A stretch of 6,883 nucleotides of DNA from WLJO01 sp046597895 (GCA_046597895.1 JBKJJS010000363.1:1-6883), one strand, 5' to 3'; positions 1 to 6,512 are shown, counted from the first letter of the stretch. Made by a program: numbers and translations. The notes: generated by a model not told the origin, from the letters alone.

Positions 1-40
1 AACCTCCGCGGCTGTCGCGGCGTCTGCGAGACTGCGGCCC

Positions 41-163
41 GTGGAGACGCGCCCTTCCGGAACGGTGACGTTTCTCTTCACCGACATCGAGGGTTCGACG
101 CGCCTGTGGGACGAGCACCCCGACGTCGGTGAACAGGAACGTCACCGTTCCGGAAGGGCGTGA
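41..163 (+). pseudogene. Truncated class III adenylate/guanylate cyclase N-terminus (left copy)
   Basis: Reading from GTG at 41, the frame gives VETRPSGTVTFLFTDIEG and then STRLWDEHPD, ending near base 124. This is the hallmark start of the catalytic domain of actinobacterial class III nucleotide cyclases, often fused to AAA/TPR or LuxR-type regulators. The FTDIEGST stretch holds the first metal-binding Asp of the cyclase fold. After about 124 the frame enters the opposite arm of the palindrome, reads family-unlike sequence and stops at TGA 161-163. Only about 28 family-like residues remain of a domain that normally spans about 170-200, so no active enzyme is encoded here. The frame is also open back to base 2, so the true start could lie upstream, although GTG 41 aligns with the ATG of the right-hand copy. 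The truncation may be a chimera rather than a biological pseudogene. Confidence 0.75.
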
Positions 164-169
164 CGACAT
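118..169 (-). pseudogene. Truncated class III cyclase N-terminus (right copy, reverse strand)
   Basis: On the minus strand, ATG at 169-167 opens MSSRPSGTVTFLFTDVG, a textbook start for this cyclase family. Similarity ends at about base 118, where the strand runs into the reverse complement of the left copy. The frame stays open to base 1 but reads no cyclase sequence. Compared with the left copy it has ATG instead of GTG as start, synonymous changes in the Phe-Leu codons, and Val for Ile after FTD. In this arrangement the cyclase is divergent from the TauD-type gene, with 61 bp between ATG 169 and GTG 231. That looks like a natural gene pair, so this copy probably shows the real neighbour of the dioxygenase gene. 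Only about 17 codons are left. Confidence 0.65.
152..157 (+). promoter_or_regulatory. Shine-Dalgarno-like GGAAGG upstream of alternative start ATG 168
   Basis: GGAAGG lies 10 bases before ATG 168, in frame with the TauD-type gene, and would support a 307-residue product. However, the site lies inside the inverted repeat, where on the other strand it is simply the codons for Pro-Ser-Gly of the cyclase. The left arm of the repeat has ACG where this ATG stands. It may therefore be a chance match rather than a working ribosome binding site. Confidence 0.3.
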
Positions 170-230
170 GGGCGGCAGTCTTCCAGACACCGCGACAGCC
201 GCGGAGGTTGAACCGCGCGACACTGCACGC

Positions 231-1091
231 GTGACCACGCTCACCATCGAACCATCGGCTGGCGCGCTCGGCGCCTACGTCACCGGTATCGACCTCACGG
301 CCCCGCTCGATCCGGTCCAGGTGGCCGAACTGCGGGCCGCCATCGTCGAGCACCTCGTCGTGTTCCTCCCCGACCAACCGATGACCCTCGACGACCTCGA
401 ACGGCTCACCGACGCGTTCGGCGGGTGCGACGTGACCCCGTTCGTGACGCCGGTCGAGGGTCGCCCCCACGTCATCCGGGTCATCAAGGAACCGACGGAC
501 GAAGTCAACTTCGGCAACGCCTGGCACACCGACCTGTCGTACCTGCCGGCCCCGCCGAGCTTCACGCTCCTTCACGCCTGGGACGTGCCGAGCCACGGCG
601 GCGACACGGTGTGGGCGAACCAGTACCTCGCCTACGAGACGCTGTCGGAAGGACTCAGGCACACGTTGCTCGGATTGAACGGCGTCCACTCCGCCGGATC
701 GGCGTACGGGACGGGTGGCTTCCTCGACTCGGTCAAGGACAAGACGTCGATGGCCATCGAGCCGTCCAAGGAGGCGTTCCGCCAGCATGTCCACCCTGTC
801 GTGACGCGCCACCCCGAGAGCGGCCGGGCCACGCTCTACGTCAACCCCGTTTACACCACGAGGTTCGAAGGCTGGTCCCCGGCGGAGTCACAGGCGCTGC
901 TCGGCCACGTTTATCGCCACGGCGTGAGCGAGAACTTCACGTGCCGCCTGCGCTGGGAGCCGCGCATGTTGGCCATCTGGGACAACCGCTGCACCCAGCA
1001 CCTCGCCCTCAACGACTACCGGGGCGAGCGGCGCGAGATGTTCCGCACGAGCGTCAAGGGCTCGGCGCCGGTCGCGTTCGCCGCCCACTGA
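231..1091 (+). CDS. TauD/TfdA-family Fe(II)/2-oxoglutarate-dependent dioxygenase
   Basis: Cytosolic non-heme iron enzyme that couples oxidative decarboxylation of 2-oxoglutarate to hydroxylation of a substrate. Numbered from GTG 231 the protein has 286 residues, close to E. coli TauD (283). The iron-binding HxD is His99/Asp101 in WHTDLSY, the distal His is His257 in TQHLALNDY, and the 2-oxoglutarate-binding Arg is Arg272 in REMFRTSV. E. coli TauD uses His99, Asp101, His255 and Arg270, so the spacing is almost identical. GGDTVW and the N-terminal LTIEPSAGALGAYVTGIDL also fit the family. GTG 231 is chosen from this alignment even though no clear Shine-Dalgarno precedes it; ATG 168 (307 residues, with GGAAGG upstream) and GTG 129 are in-frame alternatives inside the palindrome. 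The gene converges on the SDR gene 15 bp downstream. The family acts on taurine, alkyl sulfates, phenoxyacetates and other acids, and the substrate here is not readable. Confidence 0.93.
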   Translation: MTTLTIEPSAGALGAYVTGIDLTAPLDPVQVAELRAAIVEHLVVFLPDQPMTLDDLERLTDAFGGCDVTPFVTPVEGRPHVIRVIKEPTDEVNFGNAWHTDLSYLPAPPSFTLLHAWDVPSHGGDTVWANQYLAYETLSEGLRHTLLGLNGVHSAGSAYGTGGFLDSVKDKTSMAIEPSKEAFRQHVHPVVTRHPESGRATLYVNPVYTTRFEGWSPAESQALLGHVYRHGVSENFTCRLRWEPRMLAIWDNRCTQHLALNDYRGERREMFRTSVKGSAPVAFAAH

Positions 1092-1106
1092 CCCACCCCA
1101 GGGCCA

Positions 1107-1847
1107 TCACCGGCCACCAGTGACATCGATTGTCGCGCCGGTCACGTAGGACGCGGCGTCCGACGCCAACCACACGATGGCGGCGGCCACTTCCTCGGGA
1201 GATCCGGACCGCTGCATCGGCACGCCAGAGGTCATGGCCTCGACCCGGCCATCGGGCGCCCACGGCCCGAACCCTCCCTCGATCAACCCGGGGCGTACGC
1301 CGTTCACGCGGACACCGTGGGGGGCCGCCTCTTTCGATAGTCCGGCCGTGAGCGTGTCGAGGCCTCCCTTCGATGCCGCATAGTGGATCCACTCGTTCGG
1401 GCCGCCGATCACCGCGGCTTTGGAGGAGACGTTGACGATGGACCCGCCGGCCCCGCCCCGCTGCGTGGACATCCTCCGCAGCGCCTCTCGGGCGCACAGG
1501 AATGCGCCGGTGAGGTTGACGGCCCATGTCCGTTCCATGTCCGCCACCGAGAGATCCACAAAGGGTCCGTATCCCGGCGCGATACCCGCATTGTTGACAA
1601 CGCAATCGATGGGCCCGAGCTGGTCCATGGTGGAGTCGAACGCCGCCACCACCTCGGCTTCCGCGGCAACGTCGACCGCGACGACCAACGCCCGCCGACC
1701 GGACGCCCGAACGTCGTGGGCCACCGCGTCGGCCTCGGCGCCGCCGGATCGGTACAACACCGCCACATCCCATCCTGCATTCGCCGCCATTCGTGCGGTG
1801 GCCGCCCCGATGCCGCGGCTGGCTCCCGTCACCAGCATCACTGGCAT
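1107..1847 (-). CDS. SDR-family NAD(P)-dependent oxidoreductase (YgfF/FabG-like classical SDR)
   Basis: A 246-residue classical short-chain dehydrogenase/reductase, expected to interconvert an alcohol and a ketone in the cytosol. The Rossmann cofactor motif TGASRGIG spans residues 7-14, NNAG 85-88 and the active-site Asn is Asn111. The catalytic Ser is probably Ser142 (NVSS), with Tyr156 and Lys160 in YAASK, followed by RVNGVRPG. The C-terminus has the usual SYVTGATIDVTGGR end. The GGPNEWIHYAASKGGLDTLT stretch resembles the YgfF/glucose-1-dehydrogenase-like branch. Arg11 in the glycine motif and the YRS after the second strand hint at NADP(H), but this is inference. ATG 1847 is chosen because it sits just before the first beta strand and has a GGGGTG-like site upstream; the frame is open further upstream to 1994 but reads unlike the family and overlaps the next gene. 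It is divergent from the oxygenase-P450-CoA-transferase run. Confidence 0.94.
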   Translation of the reverse strand: MPVMLVTGASRGIGAATARMAANAGWDVAVLYRSGGAEADAVAHDVRASGRRALVVAVDVAAEAEVVAAFDSTMDQLGPIDCVVNNAGIAPGYGPFVDLSVADMERTWAVNLTGAFLCAREALRRMSTQRGGAGGSIVNVSSKAAVIGGPNEWIHYAASKGGLDTLTAGLSKEAAPHGVRVNGVRPGLIEGGFGPWAPDGRVEAMTSGVPMQRSGSPEEVAAAIVWLASDAASYVTGATIDVTGGR

Positions 1848-1889
1848 GCCATCACCCCAATCGGTCTCCACAGGTTGATCATCGCGGCC
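1848..1889. promoter_or_regulatory. Short divergent intergenic region between SDR and oxygenase genes
   Basis: Only 42 bp separate the two divergent start codons, so promoters for one or both directions must overlap the opposite gene or lie very close to the starts. Visible elements are TGATCA at 1876-1881 and the 11-base near-palindrome GCCATGATGGC at 1887-1897, which covers the oxygenase start codons. Neither is a recognised operator. A shared regulatory region controlling the SDR gene and the three-gene run together is an inference from the arrangement. Confidence 0.4.
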
Positions 1890-2744
1890 ATGATGGCAGG
1901 CGTGCTCGAATCGATCTCGCTGATTGCCGGCGACGCGCCACAACGCCTCGTCGAATCCCTGAAGACGATCGGGTTCGCCGTCGCGGTCGACCACCCGATT
2001 CCGTCATCACTTCTCGCCGACATGCACACCGGTTGGTTGGCGTTCTTCAACGGGGTCGACAAGGTCCGGTACCCGGCAACGGAACGCCAGGATGGCTACT
2101 ACCCGATGGAGAGTTCGGAGACGGCCCTCGGGGCGACGGTTCAGGACCTGAAGGAGTTCTTCCACTGGTACCCATGGGGCCATGGCCCGCCAGAGTTGAC
2201 GGACGTGTCACGCCGCCTATACGACCTCGGCACGGAGGTGGCATCGATGGCGTTGACCTGGGTCGATGCCGCACTTCCGGCCGAGATCCGGGCACGGTTG
2301 TCCATGCCCCTGCCGGAGATGCTCAATGGCGCCACCCGCACGCTGCTGCGCATCGCCCACTACCCACCGCTGCGCGGCACCGAGCCGGCGAGTGCCGTTC
2401 GGGCGGCCGCCCATGAGGACGTGAACCTCATCACGGTGCTCCCGGCGGCGAACGAGCCGGGCCTCGAAGTGTTGGGTCGTGACGGCCGCTGGCACGACGT
2501 CCCGTGCGACCCCGGTTCGATCGTCATCAACGTGGGCGACATGTTGCAACTCGCCACGGACGGATGGCTGCCGTCCACGACCCATCGCGTCGTGAACCCG
2601 CCGTCGGCCGACCGCAACGTCTCGCGACTCTCCACCCCGCTGTTTCTGGATGCGGCCGACGACGTGCTCCTCACGCCGGACATCACGGCCTTCGAGTTCC
2701 TCCGCAACCGGGTGTTCCAGATCCGTGGGGTCGTCATCAGCTGA
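1890..2744 (+). CDS. Isopenicillin N synthase-like Fe(II)/2OG-dependent oxygenase
   Basis: Numbered from ATG 1890 (284 residues; ATG 1893 is an equal alternative). The C-terminal 2OG-Fe(II) oxygenase domain has HxD at His175/Asp177 (AHEDVNLITVL), the distal His at His232 (STTHRVVNP) and the RxS co-substrate motif at Arg246/Ser248 (SRLSTPLFLD). The N-terminal part shows the DIOX_N pattern GFAVAVDHPIP at residues 28-38, a degenerate form of the usual GFF..NHGI. These features place it in the IPNS/gibberellin-oxidase-like superfamily, not the TauD family. At 284 residues it is shorter than many members (about 310-350). Upstream in-frame sequence overlaps the SDR gene and does not look like the family. 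It begins a run with the P450 19 bp downstream. Likely a cytosolic hydroxylase or desaturase; substrate unknown. Confidence 0.92.
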   Translation: MMAGVLESISLIAGDAPQRLVESLKTIGFAVAVDHPIPSSLLADMHTGWLAFFNGVDKVRYPATERQDGYYPMESSETALGATVQDLKEFFHWYPWGHGPPELTDVSRRLYDLGTEVASMALTWVDAALPAEIRARLSMPLPEMLNGATRTLLRIAHYPPLRGTEPASAVRAAAHEDVNLITVLPAANEPGLEVLGRDGRWHDVPCDPGSIVINVGDMLQLATDGWLPSTTHRVVNPPSADRNVSRLSTPLFLDAADDVLLTPDITAFEFLRNRVFQIRGVVIS

Positions 2745-2763
2745 CCGGGTTACGGTGACGTCC

Positions 2764-3987
2764 ATGAAGGGACTCAGCGATCTTTCGGTCCAGGACGACC
2801 CGTTTGCGTACTACGAGGAACGCCTCCGGCAGTGCCCCGTGTGGCACGAGTCGGATGTCGACCTGTATGTCATCGGTGGCCTCGCCGAGGCGCGTGAGGT
2901 GGCGATGGACGTCGGCACGTTCTCGAGTGCGCCGAGCCGCCACGGACGCGCCGCCAGCCCCGTCGCCATCGCATACATGACAACGATGGCCGAGCGGGGC
3001 TGGGCGAGGGCCACGACGTTGCAGCGCACCGATCCGCCGGTGCACACCCGGTACCGCCAGATCCTCAACCGCATCTTCACGCCAGCCAGGGTGAGGACGC
3101 TGACTCCTCACATCGAGGACATCATCACCGACCTCATCGACAAGTTTGCCGACAACGGTCGGTGCGAGTTCGTCGCCGACTTCGCGCTGCCGCTCCCCGG
3201 CATCTTCATCGCTGAGCAACTCGGACTCGACCGCGCCGAGTACAAGACGTTCCGGCGGTGGGCGGAGTCGATGCTGATACTCGCCAACCGCCCGAACATG
3301 TCGATGGATGAGGCGATGGTGGCAGTCGAGATCGAACTCGAAGCCCAGCACTACCTGGCGGCCGAGTGCGAGAAGCGCCGCACCGATCCTGGCGACGACC
3401 TGATCTCGCTCATCGTCCACGCCCACGGCGACGACGAGCCCTTCACGATGAACGAGTTGCAGGACCTGCTCCACCAGCTCGTCACGGGTGGCTTCGAGAC
3501 GACCACCGGTGCGCTGTCGGCTGCCATGTGGCTGCTCGCCACCCACCAGGATCAGCAGGCGCTCCTGCGCCAACGCCCCGACCTGATGGGCAACTTCATC
3601 GAGGAGGTATTGCGCATCGACAGTCCTGTGCAGGGCCTGTGGCGGCGCGCCGCCTGCCCCGTCACGGTCGATGGCGTCGACATCCCGGAGGGCGCGTCGG
3701 TGATGATCCGCTACGGCGCCGCCAACCACGACCCCCGCGTATTCGATGAACCCGATCGGTTCGACATCACGCGCGACAACGCGCGTAACCACGTGGCATT
3801 CGGCTTCGGCGCCCACTTCTGTATCGGTGCCGCCCTCGCCCGCCAGCAGATGCACAGCGCGTTCACGATGCTCCTCGACCGCCTCGCCACCATCGAGCTC
3901 GCTGAGCCCCTTCCGGTGCCCGCGCACGACCCGAGTTTCTTCCTGCGTCCCATGACGGTGCTGCCGATCAAGTTCACGACTCGATGA
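2764..3987 (+). CDS. Cytochrome P450 (bacterial soluble class)
   Basis: A 407-residue soluble P450 with no membrane anchor, the normal length for bacterial class I enzymes. The C-helix HxxxR is His94/Arg98 (HTRYR), and the I-helix oxygen-activation motif is GGFETTTGA at 242-250, with Glu245-Thr246 in the acid-alcohol pair position. ExxR is Glu281/Arg284 (EEVLR). The heme loop FGFGAHFCIG at 346-355 has Cys353 as thiolate ligand. It should insert one oxygen atom into an organic substrate using electrons from a ferredoxin and its reductase, and neither is encoded in this window. ATG 2764 is chosen because the protein starts in the usual place before DDPFAYYEERLR; GTG 2755 would add three residues. 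It follows the IPNS-like gene by 19 bp and overlaps the CoA-transferase gene by 4 bp, indicating one transcript. The substrate class cannot be assigned from motifs. Confidence 0.97.
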   Translation: MKGLSDLSVQDDPFAYYEERLRQCPVWHESDVDLYVIGGLAEAREVAMDVGTFSSAPSRHGRAASPVAIAYMTTMAERGWARATTLQRTDPPVHTRYRQILNRIFTPARVRTLTPHIEDIITDLIDKFADNGRCEFVADFALPLPGIFIAEQLGLDRAEYKTFRRWAESMLILANRPNMSMDEAMVAVEIELEAQHYLAAECEKRRTDPGDDLISLIVHAHGDDEPFTMNELQDLLHQLVTGGFETTTGALSAAMWLLATHQDQQALLRQRPDLMGNFIEEVLRIDSPVQGLWRRAACPVTVDGVDIPEGASVMIRYGAANHDPRVFDEPDRFDITRDNARNHVAFGFGAHFCIGAALARQQMHSAFTMLLDRLATIELAEPLPVPAHDPSFFLRPMTVLPIKFTTR

Positions 3988-5204
3988 CCATGGACGACGC
4001 GCGACCGATCCTCGATGGCGTCAAGGTCGTCGACATGACGCAGTACCTCGCGGGCCCCACGGTCACTCGGCTGCTCGCCGAGGCGGGTGCCGATGTCGTG
4101 AAGATCGAGCAGCCGCCGTATGGCGACCCGACTCGCACGTTGGCCGTGATGAACGACGGTCGCTCCGGCTACTTCGTGCAACAGAACCACGGCAAGCGCA
4201 GCCTGTGCCTGGACTTCGACGATCGGCGCGGACGCGCGGTGCTCGACCGGCTCATCGCCGAGGCGGACGTGTTCGTGGAGAACTATGGCCCCGGAGTGAT
4301 GACCCGGCGTGGGCTCGACTGGGCGGACCTCCAGCCGAAGCACCCTCGTTTGGTGATGGCGTCCATCTCGGGATTCGGCAAGGACAGCGTCTACTCGCAC
4401 AAGGTCGCCTTCGATCTCATCGCGCAGGCCTACAGCGGCATCCTGGCCATCACCGGGCCGGCCGATGGCCCGCCGATGCCCGTCGGCACGTCCATCGCCG
4501 ACGTGATGTCGGGCGTCCACGCGGTCGCAGGCATCGGCCTGGCGCTCTACCACCGCGAGCGAACCGGGCGGGGCCAGCACGTCGACATCGCCATGGTCGA
4601 CTCGTTGTTCCACTCCCTCGAAATCGCGGTGCAGGGTCCACCCCTCACCGGCATGAAGTGGCGGCTCAAGCGCAGCGGCGAGAAGTCCGGCCTCAATGCC
4701 CCACAAGGTGTGTACAAGGGGCCAGAAGGGTGGATCGTCCTCCACGTCATGCAGTCCCAGTGGCCCGGGATGTGCCGGGCCATGGGGCGGCCCGACCTCG
4801 AGCACGACGAGCGCTTCTCCGGACTCCGCGAGCGTCACAAGAGCCGCCACGAGGTGAACGCCATCGTCGAGGCCTGGATGGCCACCGTCCCGACCGACGC
4901 CGAGGTGATCGCCCGGCTGGAGGCGGAACGGGTGCCGTGCGCGCCTGTGCTCGATCCGGCCGACGCCATCGGTCACCCGTACTTCGAGTCCCGTCGGATG
5001 ATCCGGCGTATCAAGGACCCGATTCTCGGCGAGGTGGTCATCCCCGGCAATCCCCTGCGGTTCTCGGAGTTTCCGTGGGATCTGGATCAGGTCGCCCCGC
5101 TGCTCGGCCAGCACAACGCCGAGGTGCTCGGCGAACTCGGCTATGACACCACCGAGATCAGCGAACTGACCGAAGCTGGCGTGCTACGCAGCGCCGACCG
5201 CTGA
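3984..5204 (+). CDS. CaiB/BaiF-family (class III) CoA-transferase
   Basis: A 406-residue member of the family that moves CoA between carboxylic acids through an enzyme-bound aspartyl mixed anhydride. The N-terminal family signature is seen in LDGVKVVDMTQYLAGP (residues 10-25), LLAEAGADVVKIEQPPYGD and NHGKRSLCLDF. The nucleophile is probably Asp173 in SIADVMSGVHA, aligned by hand with Asp169 of Oxalobacter formyl-CoA transferase (GDSNSGMH). YHRERTGRGQHVDIAMVDSL follows as in the family, and the C-terminus has the usual NAEVLGELGY. Start ATG 3984 overlaps the P450 stop as ATGA, suggesting translational coupling; ATG 3990 is a near alternative. Position after two oxygenases suggests it activates an oxidised acid as its CoA thioester (inference). 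The donor and acceptor acids are not determined; racemases such as AMACR share this fold. Confidence 0.95.
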   Translation: MTMDDARPILDGVKVVDMTQYLAGPTVTRLLAEAGADVVKIEQPPYGDPTRTLAVMNDGRSGYFVQQNHGKRSLCLDFDDRRGRAVLDRLIAEADVFVENYGPGVMTRRGLDWADLQPKHPRLVMASISGFGKDSVYSHKVAFDLIAQAYSGILAITGPADGPPMPVGTSIADVMSGVHAVAGIGLALYHRERTGRGQHVDIAMVDSLFHSLEIAVQGPPLTGMKWRLKRSGEKSGLNAPQGVYKGPEGWIVLHVMQSQWPGMCRAMGRPDLEHDERFSGLRERHKSRHEVNAIVEAWMATVPTDAEVIARLEAERVPCAPVLDPADAIGHPYFESRRMIRRIKDPILGEVVIPGNPLRFSEFPWDLDQVAPLLGQHNAEVLGELGYDTTEISELTEAGVLRSADR

Positions 5205-5207
5205 CGC

Positions 5208-6512
5208 TCAGCTCCAGGGGGCACGGTCCTTGTAGTTCTTGAGCATGTTGCGGGCCACGACCATGTGGTGAACCTCATCGGGACCGTCGTAGAGGCGGGC
5301 ATAGCGGGCCTCGCGGTACATCTTGTCGAGAGGCCGATCGGCCGTGACGCCGAGCGCGCCGTGTACCTGGATCGACCGGTCGATCACGTTGTGCAGCATC
5401 TTCGCCCCATGGAACTTGATCAGCGAGATCTCGACTCGGGCGTCGCCACCCTCATCGAGTGCCCGGGCAGCATCGAGCGTCATCAACCGGTGGCCCTGGA
5501 TCTCGGCGGTGGACTCGGCGATCATCTGTTGGATCACGCCCTTCTCGGCCAAGAAGGACCCGTGCGCGTAGCGAGTCAGCGCCCGCTCGCACATCAACTC
5601 GAAGGCCCGCTGCGCCTGCCCGAGCCAGCGCATGCAATGGAAGATGCGGCCAGGCCCGAGCCGCTTCTGGCTGATGAGAAAGCCTCTGCCCCGATCGCCC
5701 AGCAGGTTGGCGACAGGCACCCGAACGTTGTCGTACACGACCTCGCAGTGCTGGCCACCGACGTGTCCCATTGTCGGAACCGCCCGCTGGACGAGGTAGC
5801 CGGGCGTGTCCGTCGGCACGAGAATGGCGGAGAACTGGTGGTGCTTCTCGTTGTCGGGATCCGTCTTGGCGAAGACCGTGGTGTACGCCGATCGTGTGGC
5901 CCCCGACGTGAACCACTTGCGGCCGTTGATCACCCACTCGTCCCCGTCGAGTTCGGCCGTGGTCTGCATCTGCGTCGGGTCCGATCCCGCCACCGCCGGT
6001 TCCGTCAAACCGACAGAGGGATAGATGTCGCCGTTCACCATCGGCATGAGGTACTTCGCCCGCTGCTCCGCGTTGGCGTACTGGTGCAACATGATCGAGT
6101 CCTGCATCGTCGCCGTTCCCACCGCCACGAGCCCGTACTCCGAGCGACCGATGATCTCGTTCAGGTAGACGAAATCCATGAACGGCAGCCCGCCGCCGCC
6201 GATCTCGGCAGGATGCCCGAGCGCCCACAGTCCCCGGCTCTTCGCCTCCGCTTTGAGGTCCGCCATGATTCCTGTGTTGCGCCGACCTGCCATCGCCCCC
6301 TCAAGCCCGAGGCCAGGCACCCCGCGGCTGGTGTCGACGCCGCGCGCCTCGGCCATCGCGTACAGCTCCATCGGGATGCCGGTCTCGGGGTGGAACCCCT
6401 GCTCGCTCAGCCGTTCCAGTTCCGGCTCCGCCTTGATCACCACCTCGTCGATGAACTCCTTCATGTGTGCCCGCCGCTCACGAACCTCCTCCGACATCCC
6501 GATCGTCCCCAT
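5208..6512 (-). CDS. Acyl-CoA dehydrogenase, ACAD10/11- or LvaC-like subgroup
   Basis: A 434-residue flavoprotein of the acyl-CoA dehydrogenase fold. FAD/substrate-loop signatures include SVGLTEPAVAGSDPTQMQTT (residues 166-185) and VINGRKWFTSGATR (194-207). The C-terminal helices carry IQVHGALGVT (381-390) and ARLYDGPDEVHHMVVARNML (405-424). Where MCAD-type enzymes have the catalytic Glu (YEGT), this one has Asp409 in YDGPDEVH, as in human ACAD10/ACAD11 and related bacterial proteins. ATG 6512 is chosen because a strong GGGAAGGGG (6529-6521) precedes it by 8 bases; ATG 6497 is a weaker alternative, and the open frame further upstream crosses the divergent gene. It ends 3 bp from the convergent CoA-transferase gene. 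Its divergent partner is a DUF6285-type gene, a known companion, so it may act on 4-phospho- or 4-hydroxyacyl-CoA rather than in ordinary alpha,beta-dehydrogenation (inference). Confidence 0.93.
   Translation of the reverse strand: MGTIGMSEEVRERRAHMKEFIDEVVIKAEPELERLSEQGFHPETGIPMELYAMAEARGVDTSRGVPGLGLEGAMAGRRNTGIMADLKAEAKSRGLWALGHPAEIGGGGLPFMDFVYLNEIIGRSEYGLVAVGTATMQDSIMLHQYANAEQRAKYLMPMVNGDIYPSVGLTEPAVAGSDPTQMQTTAELDGDEWVINGRKWFTSGATRSAYTTVFAKTDPDNEKHHQFSAILVPTDTPGYLVQRAVPTMGHVGGQHCEVVYDNVRVPVANLLGDRGRGFLISQKRLGPGRIFHCMRWLGQAQRAFELMCERALTRYAHGSFLAEKGVIQQMIAESTAEIQGHRLMTLDAARALDEGGDARVEISLIKFHGAKMLHNVIDRSIQVHGALGVTADRPLDKMYREARYARLYDGPDEVHHMVVARNMLKNYKDRAPWS

Larger units (their letters stand above)
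1..209. repeat. Large imperfect inverted repeat (quasi-palindrome centred on base 105)
   Basis: Base p pairs with base 210-p without gaps. Arms 1-92 and 118-209 match at 79 of 92 positions by hand count. The outer 19-20 bases and the inner 23 bases (50-72 with 138-160) pair perfectly; mismatches fall at left-arm positions 21, 27, 28, 36, 41, 44, 45, 47, 49, 73, 76, 86 and 90. The unpaired middle is about 93-117. Both arms encode the same cyclase N-terminus on opposite strands, and the two mismatches at 73 and 76 are synonymous in that frame, so these are diverged copies of a coding sequence rather than one copied strand. The short palindrome GACGTC at 122-127 lies at the apparent junction. 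The left arm starts at base 1, so the repeat may continue outside the window. It may be a fold-back chimera at a contig end or a true inverted duplication. Confidence 0.9.

Noticed and set aside
78..812. Minus-strand open frame of 244 codons opposite the TauD-type gene
   Set aside because: It is not in the cyclase frame of the right palindrome arm and has no family features, so it is a shadow frame.
1084..1122. CACTG/CAGTG inverted repeat at the convergent end of the TauD-type and SDR genes
   Set aside because: It is a 5-bp stem with a loop of about 27 bases and no T-run, too weak to call a terminator.
1383..1889. Upstream extension of the IPNS-like oxygenase frame to 1383 (453 residues)
   Set aside because: It is fully antisense to the well-supported SDR gene and unlike the DIOX_N domain; the family-like sequence begins at about 1890.
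2737..3927. Long minus-strand open frame of 396 codons opposite the P450 gene
   Set aside because: It reads Arg/Val/Gly/Asp-rich sequence with no family resemblance. It is a GC-driven shadow of a P450 that has all expected motifs on the plus strand.
3711..5114. Minus-strand open frame of 467 codons opposite the CoA-transferase gene
   Set aside because: It has a His/Arg/Asp-rich composition typical of an antisense frame and spans the P450/CoA-transferase junction, and the plus-strand frame is an unmistakable CaiB protein.
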